Positions 7,560 through 12,809 of a DNA stretch of 12,809 bases are shown piece by piece (the stretch's first letter is position 1; each line of letters begins with the position of its first letter). The DNA lies in assembly GCA_046757725.1 (NCBI GenBank), contig JBHHYU010000087.1, positions 1 to 12,809 on the forward strand. Reading direction: 5' to 3'. This DNA is from JBHHYU01 sp046757725 (GTDB lineage Bacteria; Desulfobacterota; Binatia; UBA9968). A program made the position numbers and the translations under genes. The notes under the pieces were generated by a model. The model was not told the origin of the DNA. It was given only the letters and a program-made list of their open reading frames with translations, and ran no database searches.

Positions 7560-7568
7560 ATCCCACTC

Positions 7569-8681
7569 TCAGCCCCAAACAAACTTTCTCAGAAACTCTT
7601 GCCATGGTGCCGGCCTCATAACTTTGTTTTTTACCCGGTCTGCCTCTTCAGGAGAAACCAGCAGCGGGGCTAACTTCTGGCCAAAGATCTTTTCCCACTC
7701 GGCAACAAATCTGGGATCCTTCGCCATGCGTTTTATGCCCTTACGCAGAGTTGCCACACGGTCTGAGGGGGTCCCAGGAGGCAAGACAAGCGTGCGGTTC
7801 AATTTGGCCATGCCTAAGCTAATCGCTGACCAGGCTTCCCACATGGGGCCCGAAGGGGGCTTCCCGCGTAGATCTTTGTAAACTTCGTAGAAGGTAGGGA
7901 CATCCGCTCTCACACTGGGTGCGTGAATGATCTTTCCATCTGCCTTAAGGATGCCCGCGTGCCACATGGGATAAACCAGACCTCTTTGATGCAAATCGAC
8001 AAAGGCACCGCTCCCTATCAGGTGCGCCGCACTGGCAGTGAAAAAACTCACTTCGCCTCTCTCCATGGCACCGCGAATAGGTGAGGTTCCCTTGTAGGCA
8101 CAAACGGCCTTATAGCCCTTGATCCCCAAAAGCTGCAAGGCCAGTTGACCTCTTGTGCACGACGATCCTCCCTTGGATCGCCCTGCAACCACGATCTTGC
8201 GAGGATCAACTTTTAGAAGTTCCTTAGCTTTTCTGGCATTGAGAAAATCCCGAACGAGGTCTATGGTAACCCCACCTACTGCCCAGATAACCGGCATTTT
8301 GGCCAAATTGTATTTGATATTTTCCCCCTTCAACAGGAGGGCCTGTATACCGTGACTGCTGCCGAAGAGCGCAAAGGTCAATCCGTTGGGCTTCGCACGG
8401 TTGTATATATAGGCGGCCTGGATCATGCCCCCAGCCCCCGGCATGTTTTGAACAATGATGCTGGGTTTGCCCGGAAGATACTTCGCCAAATGCCGTGCTA
8501 TGACCCGTGCTTCAAGATCATGTCCACCACCAGGTGGGTACCCAATCAAGATGCGAATGCTCTTACCTGCAAACGAAACTGCAGCTTCCGCCGAAGTCGC
8601 TGATCCTGCGACCATCCAGCTAAAAATCGCGACTGAAAACAAAAACCCCAAGGTTACTTTAAACCGCTGTCGCCTGTCCAT
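7569..8681 (-). CDS. tctC: Tripartite tricarboxylate transporter substrate-binding protein (TctC/Bug family)
   Basis: This is a periplasmic receptor that should bind a carboxylate-type ligand and deliver it to TctA/TctB. I chose ATG 8681 (370 residues) over a longer reading from 8732 because GGGAGGAGG (8698-8690) lies 8 bases upstream and the resulting N-terminus is a good Sec signal: MDRRQRFK, a hydrophobic core, then cleavage after about A33 (ATSAEA). Family motifs follow: YPPGGGHDLEAR (residues 48-59) and PGKPSIIVQNMPGAGG (70-85), matching the Bug signature. It is somewhat longer than the usual 320 or so residues. It lies 57 bases downstream of the small-protein cluster and is the last gene of the co-directional TTT group. 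Bug proteins vary widely in ligand (citrate, terephthalate, nicotinate and others), so the substrate is unknown. Confidence 0.92.
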   Translation of the reverse strand: MDRRQRFKVTLGFLFSVAIFSWMVAGSATSAEAAVSFAGKSIRILIGYPPGGGHDLEARVIARHLAKYLPGKPSIIVQNMPGAGGMIQAAYIYNRAKPNGLTFALFGSSHGIQALLLKGENIKYNLAKMPVIWAVGGVTIDLVRDFLNARKAKELLKVDPRKIVVAGRSKGGSSCTRGQLALQLLGIKGYKAVCAYKGTSPIRGAMERGEVSFFTASAAHLIGSGAFVDLHQRGLVYPMWHAGILKADGKIIHAPSVRADVPTFYEVYKDLRGKPPSGPMWEAWSAISLGMAKLNRTLVLPPGTPSDRVATLRKGIKRMAKDPRFVAEWEKIFGQKLAPLLVSPEEADRVKNKVMRPAPWQEFLRKFVWG

Positions 8682-8689
8682 AGAACAAA

Positions 8690-8698
8690 CCTCCTCCC
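8690..8698 (-). promoter_or_regulatory. Ribosome binding site deciding the tctC start
   Basis: On the minus strand this reads GGGAGGAGG, 8 bases before the ATG at 8681. It lies inside the alternative longer reading that would begin at 8732, which favours the shorter protein with a clean signal peptide. Confidence 0.8.
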
Positions 8699-8738
8699 GT
8701 GAACCGTTAAACTGACTGGGGAAGACAATCACCTACGA

Positions 8739-9263
8739 TCACTTCTTTTTCTTCTTTTTCCCCTTTTTCTTGGCCTTATCAAATACCAACGGTGCCGTGC
8801 CTACCGAATTGCCATCCTGATCCACGACAGTGATCGTGTAGGCGGTGCCGGGCTTCACCAGCTTCCTGCGAATCTCCCGATTGAGCTTCCACACACTGGC
8901 AAAGGCCCCATACTTGTTGGCGATCGGCCGGGGCTTCACCAGAAAACTGATATCCGAAAGTACCCCACCCATCATAACCCGAATACCCAGCTCCTGCTTG
9001 GGTTTAAACCCCGACCCGGCAATCAACACTTTCACCTTCTTTTTATAAGCCACCGGGGTCGGCGAAACAGCAACACAGGACTTCCTCGAGCCCGTCATGC
9101 TGCAACTCAGAACTGTGTTCTGGCTGCTCACCTTCGGCTTGGCCTTTTTAGGAGTCTTGGCTGCCTGTTCAGTAGTTGTAACACAGGCTGACACCCCCAG
9201 TAGAGTCAGAAGCAGGACCACCGGAATTCCGATACCTATTTTAGGATTAAAGTTTATCCTCAT
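8739..9263 (-). CDS. Small exported Ig-like lipoprotein with C-terminal poly-lysine tail (paralog 1 of 3)
   Basis: I do not recognise a named family. The protein has 174 residues. A signal peptide ends in a lipobox, GVSAC with Cys27, so a lipoprotein is predicted; Val at +2 would permit outer-membrane sorting. A spacer unique to this copy (about 28-64) has extra cysteines C54 and C63. A beta-rich domain (about 66-161) follows, with KVLIAGSGFKPKQELGI, GGVLSDISFLVKPRP, NREIRRKLVKPGTAYT and TAPLVF. The G-x-GF-x-P pattern and the late PGTAYT-x-x-x-x-D-x-DG strand resemble bacterial Ig-like or IPT/TIG surface domains. The tail reads DKAKKKGKKKKKK. GGGGAGGTG lies just upstream of the start. It is the last of three tandem paralogs and immediately precedes tctC. 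Net charge is strongly positive. The role is unknown; a TTT accessory or envelope-binding function is inferred. Confidence 0.85.
   Translation of the reverse strand: MRINFNPKIGIGIPVVLLLTLLGVSACVTTTEQAAKTPKKAKPKVSSQNTVLSCSMTGSRKSCVAVSPTPVAYKKKVKVLIAGSGFKPKQELGIRVMMGGVLSDISFLVKPRPIANKYGAFASVWKLNREIRRKLVKPGTAYTITVVDQDGNSVGTAPLVFDKAKKKGKKKKKK
8854..8941. repeat. Near-identical DNA block shared by paralogs 1 and 2 (copy in paralog 1)
   Basis: Two runs of 41 bases (8854-8894 and 8901-8941) are identical to 9534-9574 and 9581-9621, a constant offset of 680 bases. Only 4 of the 6 bases between the runs differ. Flanking coding sequence, the signal region and the spacer are far more diverged. This indicates recent tandem duplication or local gene conversion. 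Confidence 0.85.
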
Positions 9264-9418
9264 CGGCGCACCTCCCCTAAAAAAATTAAAATGTAGACCT
9301 AAACGTCAAGGCCACACCGGACAAAAAGTTGCTGAGGCTGCCCAATGGCCTCCAACCATTTCCACTTGCTTATACCGTGGACCACTTCCCAAAGTCTGTT
9401 ACACCCGATACGGAGGAT

Positions 9419-9880
9419 CTACTTCTTTTTCTTCTTCTTTGCCTTTTTCTTGGCCTTATCGAAAACCAGTGGCGCAGTGCCCAACGCATGACCATCCTCA
9501 TTCACTATCGTAATGGTATACGCCGTGCCCGGTTTCACCAGCTTCCTGCGAATCTCCCGATTGAGCTTCCACACGCTACTAAAGGCCCCATACTTGTTGG
9601 CGATCGGCCGGGGCTTCACCAAAAAACTGATGTCGGAAAGAACCCCTCCCATAAACACCCGTATCCCAACCTCCTGCTTGGGTTTAAACCCAGAACCTGA
9701 AATCCACACTTTCGTCTTCTTCTTGTACGGCACCGGGGCAGGAGCGACACTCACGTTCGGCCCCGCCTCAGCAATGGCCACTTCCCCTAATGGAAGGAAG
9801 AAGGACCCACCCCCCAACAGGGTTAGAAAAAAGACTACTGCAACTCCGATACCTAAAACAGAACTAGCTTTGGTCTTCAT
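9419..9880 (-). CDS. Small exported Ig-like protein with C-terminal poly-lysine tail (paralog 2 of 3)
   Basis: The protein has 153 residues from the ATG at 9880. An in-frame ATG two codons earlier (9886) touches the ribosome binding site and is unlikely. Alignment with the paralog 1 leader places AGGGGAGGT exactly six bases before both chosen starts. The N-terminus MKTKASSVLGIGVAVVFFL continues as a hydrophobic core ending near AIAEA-G, a Sec signal peptidase I type site, and there is no lipobox. The Ig-like domain matches paralog 1 at about 92 of 107 positions by hand count from PxPVxYKKK to the end. The tail is DKAKKKAKKKKKK. The 155-bp gap to paralog 1 and 149-bp gap to the paralog 3 stop hold no other gene. 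The function is unknown; probably a soluble or peripherally bound periplasmic protein. Confidence 0.85.
   Translation of the reverse strand: MKTKASSVLGIGVAVVFFLTLLGGGSFFLPLGEVAIAEAGPNVSVAPAPVPYKKKTKVWISGSGFKPKQEVGIRVFMGGVLSDISFLVKPRPIANKYGAFSSVWKLNREIRRKLVKPGTAYTITIVNEDGHALGTAPLVFDKAKKKAKKKKKK
9534..9621. repeat. Near-identical DNA block shared by paralogs 1 and 2 (copy in paralog 2)
   Basis: This is the partner of 8854-8941: two 41-base exact runs separated by 6 bases with 4 mismatches. It encodes the region from SFLVKPRP through REIRRKLVKPG. The corresponding part of paralog 3 is clearly more diverged in DNA although close in protein. Confidence 0.85.
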
Positions 9881-9886
9881 CAGCAT

Positions 9887-9895
9887 ACCTCCCCT
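9887..9895 (-). promoter_or_regulatory. Ribosome binding site deciding the paralog 2 start
   Basis: On the minus strand this reads AGGGGAGGT. It abuts the ATG at 9886 with no spacing but lies six bases before the ATG at 9880, the same spacing as in paralog 1. The A/T-rich stretch just upstream is also similar in the two genes, so the leader appears to have been duplicated with the gene. Confidence 0.75.
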
Positions 9896-9944
9896 GAAAA
9901 AGTTTAAAGTGTCACACCAAGACTCAAGAGCATGCTGTACAGCC

Positions 9945-10027
9945 GGCTCCTGAGCCTAACCTAATTTTATCTCCCACGAATTCCGTTCGCATATGCACTG
10001 CGCCACACCCTCGAGCCCGTCAGGCTC
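9945..10027 (-). promoter_or_regulatory. Paired GAGCC/GGCTC arms between paralogs 3 and 2
   Basis: On the minus-strand transcript, just after the paralog 3 stop, GAGCC (10027-10023) and GGCTC (10017-10013) form a short hairpin with a 5-base loop. Further on, GGCTC (9956-9952) and GAGCC (9949-9945) form another with a 2-base loop. The arms could also pair across the two hairpins. No T-run follows either. This may be a processing or attenuation structure, or chance, since the stems are only 5 bp. Confidence 0.3.
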
Positions 10028-10035
10028 AACCCCGA

Positions 10036-10527
10036 CTATTTTTTCTTCTTCTTCCCCTTCTTTTTGGCCTTATCAAAAACCAAGGGAGCGGTGGCTATCG
10101 TATTCCCATCCTGATCAACTATCGAAACGGTGTACGCCGTACCGGGTTTCACGAGCTTCCTACGAATCTCCCGATTGAGCGTCCACACGCTTCCGAACGC
10201 CCCATGCTCATTGGCTATGGGCGGTCTCGGCTTCACCAAAAAACTAATGTCGGAAAGCACCCCGCCCATAAAAACACGTATGCCAACCTCCTGTTTAGGC
10301 TCAAACCCGGAACCCGAGATCAGGACTTTCACCTTTTTCTTATAAGGCACGGGAGCAGGCGACACAGAGACGGTCGGCCTCTCCTTAACAAAAACCCATC
10401 CACCACTCGCTTCCCGCGCTGGGAAAAAGAGAGCACTGCCCAGCACAGCGAAGAGAAACACACCCACAACACCCAACAGCAAGCCCACTCTTCCCGGAAC
10501 GTTGATACCGTTCTTACCCCGGTCCAT
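10036..10527 (-). CDS. Small exported Ig-like protein with C-terminal poly-lysine tail (paralog 3 of 3)
   Basis: The protein has 163 residues. The ATG at 10527 has AAGGAGGTG 7-8 bases upstream, an almost ideal ribosome binding site. The N-terminus MDRGKNGINVPGR leads into a long hydrophobic core (VGLLLGVVGVFLFAVLGSAL). Cleavage near REA-SGG is possible, but an uncleaved anchor cannot be excluded. The domain carries the same invariant blocks as the other two (GGVLSDISFLVKPRP, NREIRRKLVKPGTAYT, TAPLVFDKAKKK), with one extra Pro in PRPPIAN and changes such as KY to EH. The tail is KAKKKGKKKKK, one lysine shorter. It is the most diverged of the three in DNA. It is first of the trio after tctB and has its own strong candidate promoter at 10577-10606, so the trio may be expressed partly independently of tctAB. 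The function is unknown. Confidence 0.85.
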   Translation of the reverse strand: MDRGKNGINVPGRVGLLLGVVGVFLFAVLGSALFFPAREASGGWVFVKERPTVSVSPAPVPYKKKVKVLISGSGFEPKQEVGIRVFMGGVLSDISFLVKPRPPIANEHGAFGSVWTLNREIRRKLVKPGTAYTVSIVDQDGNTIATAPLVFDKAKKKGKKKKK

Positions 10528-10540
10528 ATTAATACACCTC

Positions 10541-10552
10541 CTTCTTAAGAAG
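10541..10552. repeat. 12-bp palindrome at the paralog 3 ribosome binding site
   Basis: The sequence cttcttaagaag is a perfect palindrome that shares its edge with the AAGGAGG of the paralog 3 ribosome binding site. If it forms in RNA, a 4-6 bp hairpin could affect initiation, but its short A/T-rich nature makes this uncertain. Confidence 0.3.
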
Positions 10553-10576
10553 TTAGAAAAGCGCGTTAGTAGGCTC

Positions 10577-10606
10577 TATATATTCCAGTCTTTCTACTCC
10601 TGTCAA
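10577..10606 (-). promoter_or_regulatory. Candidate sigma70-type promoter for the three-paralog cluster
   Basis: On the minus strand, a perfect TTGACA (10606-10601) is followed after 18 bp by TATATA (10582-10577), predicting a start near 10570 and a leader of about 43 bases to the ATG at 10527. It lies in the 141-bp gap after tctB. The -35 context TGTTTGACA matches the left half of the palindrome upstream of ubiD, though here the second half-site is absent. Confidence 0.55.
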
Positions 10607-10668
10607 ACAGTTTTTACGGGTAGGCCACGTTTGCTTATCATGAGCCAATAACGCATCTCGGTTATCGT

Positions 10669-11187
10669 CTAATTGCCTATCCACCCGATAAAGAGTTCTT
10701 CCGGGCCTGAAATGATTCCCGGTGGCCATGGAATATGGAGAACCAGGTGGAAAACACCAACCATGAACGCCATCATGATTAAGCTGTAGGCGAGGGAAAG
10801 TGACAGCTTCTCCCGCGCCTGTGCAAAGAGATAAAGAAAGACAAAAAAAGGTACGCTAATAATAAAACCGATAATCCAAATAGTGGCGAAGAGCCCGAGA
10901 ATCCAAGCGAAAATATTGATTGCTCGGCGCACTACGACAGCAACGGGGACGCTGCTATCCACCGGTAAATCCATGAGCCCCGAGACATCGGCTGGGTCTC
11001 CCGGTCCACGGTACCTAAAAAGGTCCATAGCCAATTGAGCCGCGCAGAGTAGCGATCCAGGAATGCCGATAACCCACGGAAACATCCGTGCTTGAAATTC
11101 CCAGTGCCGCGCCGTAAACACTCCCCCGAGAAAAATCAGGAGAATGAGAAGGGTAAAAAGGACACCCGGATGAATTCTAGACCCCAT
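10669..11187 (-). CDS. tctB: Tripartite tricarboxylate transporter small membrane subunit TctB
   Basis: This is the small integral membrane subunit that pairs with TctA in TTT secondary importers. The 172 residues are a typical length. Hydrophobic segments lie at about 9-25, 36-55, 89-110, 110-122 and 131-150. The segment ARMFPWVIGI (33-42) matches the family's conserved second-helix start (A-x-x-FP). A hydrophilic loop of about 30 residues (58-88) follows, which is usual. The start ATG at 11187 lies 12 bases after the tctA stop, with only a weak GAGAAAAAG before it, so translational coupling to tctA is likely. The protein ends FIGWIGN without anything unusual. What is unusual is downstream: three small paralogs instead of tctC. 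Confidence 0.88.
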   Translation of the reverse strand: MGSRIHPGVLFTLLILLIFLGGVFTARHWEFQARMFPWVIGIPGSLLCAAQLAMDLFRYRGPGDPADVSGLMDLPVDSSVPVAVVVRRAINIFAWILGLFATIWIIGFIISVPFFVFLYLFAQAREKLSLSLAYSLIMMAFMVGVFHLVLHIPWPPGIISGPEELFIGWIGN

Positions 11188-11199
11188 CTTTTTCTCGAC

Positions 11200-12687
11200 C
11201 TAGGCCGCCTTCTCGCCCTGGTGACTCTTGTGCATGCTTCGGAATCCGTAAACAAGGTTGACGATGATCAACAACCCAATGATGAGAACGATCGGTCGAG
11301 CCAGCCAGCCCGCGCCATACCGTCTGGTGGAAATAAACAGATAATTCTCGATATAGCCACTAAGAACTACTCCGAGAATGACCGGCGGCCTGGGCCAGCC
11401 GAACCGCTTCATAAACCAACCCAGCAAAGAAAAGAACAGAAGTGAGAAGAGGTCCCCGTAGTTTCGTGTGGCTTGAAAAGAGGCCAGGAAGACCACCACG
11501 ATTACAAGCGGGGTTAGCAGATGAATCCTAACCATAGCGATTTTCGCCAGCTGATTGGTAAAAAGGAGGCACAGACCGGCACCAAATAGGTTAGCAATAG
11601 CTATGCTCCAGATCATGGTATAGGTAACATCCAGATGCTTGGTTAGCATGGCGGTTCCTGGGTTAAGACCTTGAATGGTCATGGCTCCCAGAAGGAGGGC
11701 CATGGACGCACTGCCGGGTACACCAAAGGCAACGGTGGGGATCAACGCGCCACCTTCCTTGGCGTTATTGGCACTCTCGGGGGCGAGAACCCCACGTACG
11801 TCGCCCTTACCAAAGGATTCCGAGGCTCCTTTTTCCGTCTGGACTGCATGTCCATAAGCAAACCAATCTACCACCGATGCTCCAAGGCCGGGTGTAGCAC
11901 CGACCCATACACCCACTGCACTGCACCGAAGCACGAGAAACCAATGCCGAAAGGCGTCACGAATACCCACCATGACTCCTTTTAATTTCTCCGTGGGGAC
12001 ATCAGCGATCCGGGTTCCCCTAATGGTAAGGTCAACGATCTCCGGAATAGCAAAGAGACCAAGGGCTACCGGCACGAGGGGGACTCCATCCCAGAGATAA
12101 AGCTGACCAAAGACCCACCTTAAGACGCCAGTCTGCGGATCCATACCCACCATGCCCACGGCCAGCCCCATAGCCCCTGCGATAAGCCCTTTTAAGGGTG
12201 CATTGCCGCTCAGGACCGCCACCATAGATATACCCAACATCCCCATCATGAAGAACTCAGGGGAGCCGAAAGCCAGGACGATGGGACGAAGCACAGGGAT
12301 AGACACAGCCAAAATAAGGGCCCCAAAGAGACCGCCCAACAGGGACGCCATGTAAGCCGCGCCAAAGGCCCTGCCGGCTTCACCCTTTTTAGCCATGGGA
12401 TGCCCGTCCAGGATAGTGGCCTGGGATGCCGCTGTCCCCGGCACCCCAAAAAGGACTGATGGAATTGTATCCGATGTGCTGGTCACCGACGTGAGGCCGA
12501 TCATGACCGCAAACGCCATGTAAGGGTCCATGTCAAAGGTGAAAGGCAACAAGATGGCCAAACCGACGAGACCGCCCAGACCGGGGATTGCCCCCAGACC
12601 CAGACCCATGACAACACCGAGAAACAAAAACAAAAGGCGAATTGGAACAAACAGGTTGTAAAAAGCGATGACAGCCGCCTCAAACAT
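11200..12687 (-). CDS. tctA: Tripartite tricarboxylate transporter large membrane subunit TctA
   Basis: This is the main transport channel of the TTT family, driven by an ion gradient and fed by the TctC-type receptor. I chose ATG 12687 (495 residues) because AGGGAGA lies about 5 bases upstream and the protein begins MFEAAVIAFYNLF as family members do. A longer reading from 12750 would start upstream of the predicted promoter's transcript. The two-fold internal duplication typical of TctA is visible: GAIPGLGG (32-39) with VLFGVPGT (78-85), and GATPGLGA (263-270) with VAFGVPGS (319-326). Other family landmarks are TILDGHPMAKKGEAGRA, FGSPEFFMMG and PESANNAKEGGALIPT. It is the first gene of the minus-strand cluster. 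Confidence 0.95.
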   Translation of the reverse strand: MFEAAVIAFYNLFVPIRLLFLFLGVVMGLGLGAIPGLGGLVGLAILLPFTFDMDPYMAFAVMIGLTSVTSTSDTIPSVLFGVPGTAASQATILDGHPMAKKGEAGRAFGAAYMASLLGGLFGALILAVSIPVLRPIVLAFGSPEFFMMGMLGISMVAVLSGNAPLKGLIAGAMGLAVGMVGMDPQTGVLRWVFGQLYLWDGVPLVPVALGLFAIPEIVDLTIRGTRIADVPTEKLKGVMVGIRDAFRHWFLVLRCSAVGVWVGATPGLGASVVDWFAYGHAVQTEKGASESFGKGDVRGVLAPESANNAKEGGALIPTVAFGVPGSASMALLLGAMTIQGLNPGTAMLTKHLDVTYTMIWSIAIANLFGAGLCLLFTNQLAKIAMVRIHLLTPLVIVVVFLASFQATRNYGDLFSLLFFSLLGWFMKRFGWPRPPVILGVVLSGYIENYLFISTRRYGAGWLARPIVLIIGLLIIVNLVYGFRSMHKSHQGEKAA

Positions 12688-12720
12688 GATGTCTCCCTTT
12701 AGGCTTCCTTGGCAAGGCGC

Positions 12721-12750
12721 AGAATACCCACAGCAGTCTATATGTGTCAA
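12721..12750 (-). promoter_or_regulatory. Candidate promoter of the TTT operon
   Basis: On the minus strand, a perfect TTGACA (12750-12745) is followed after 18 bp by TATTCT (12726-12721). Transcription would begin near 12714, about 27 bases before the tctA ATG. The leader holds a small inverted repeat, CCTTG-G-CAAGG as read on the plus strand (about 12707-12717), between the promoter and the ribosome binding site; it could be a regulator site or incidental. Confidence 0.5.
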
Positions 12751-12809
12751 GGATACGTATTGCGCCGTGTATAATCTAACCCAAGGAGCATTCGTTGCGC
12801 CATTTATGA

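Noticed and set aside
9097..9953. Long plus-strand frames opposite the three small exported proteins
   Set aside because: These are antisense shadows. The minus-strand frames have ribosome binding sites, signal peptides and cross-paralog protein conservation.
9084..10030. 14-base match (cctcgagcccgtca) between paralog 1 coding DNA and the gap after paralog 3
   Set aside because: A same-strand match of this length is expected roughly by chance in a window of this size, and the flanks do not align well.
8739..10527. Lysine tails as histone H1-like or DNA-binding proteins
   Set aside because: The proteins carry export signals and an Ig-like core, so a nucleoid role is unlikely, although extracellular DNA binding cannot be excluded.
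12770..12775. Plus-strand TATAAT as a divergent promoter
   Set aside because: No matching -35 box lies 16-19 bp upstream, and no downstream gene is visible before the window ends.

Overview
The window reads as a chromosomal segment of an uncultured Gram-negative bacterium. Supporting signs are a complete tripartite tricarboxylate transporter (TTT) with a periplasmic binding protein, a lipobox-bearing small protein, a Gld-type ABC exporter operon and a UbiD-family decarboxylase. G+C looks close to 50 percent by eye. A metagenomic delta-proteobacterium-like, Tectomicrobia-like or NC10-like lineage would fit, but nothing here fixes the phylum: there is no rRNA, tRNA or phylogenetic marker. No phage, transposase or CRISPR is visible.

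Layout. (1) 80-1561, minus strand: a UbiD-family prFMN-dependent (de)carboxylase with all expected metal-binding and catalytic residues. (2) 1562-2002: a divergent intergenic region holding an 18-bp perfect palindrome that overlaps a candidate ubiD promoter, plus a dispersed-repeat-like element. (3) 2003-6420, plus strand: a tight four-gene operon encoding an ABC ATPase, an ABC-2 permease, a GldG-like protein and a DUF4340-like protein made of three internal repeats. (4) 6651-7553, plus strand: an HtrA/DegP-like protease fold plus PDZ domain in which all three catalytic-triad positions are substituted. (5) A perfect 10-bp-stem hairpin at the convergent junction, 7535-7559. (6) 7569-12687, minus strand: a TTT locus in the order tctA, tctB, three small paralogous exported proteins, tctC.

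The most unusual part is the set of three tandem paralogs at 8739-10527, inserted between the TTT membrane subunits and the TTT binding protein. Each has an N-terminal export signal (one a lipoprotein signal), one Ig-like beta-sandwich-like domain of about 95 residues, and a C-terminal lysine tail. The tail is kept while its AAA and AAG codons drift, which argues for selection on charge. The triad-less HtrA-like protein lies next to this locus.

Working model (inference): TctA/TctB/TctC import a carboxylate using an ion gradient, and the three basic envelope proteins are accessory factors, perhaps for substrate capture or envelope anchoring. UbiD could act on an aromatic or unsaturated carboxylate, but it is about 6 kb away behind an unrelated operon, so a functional link to the transporter is not shown.
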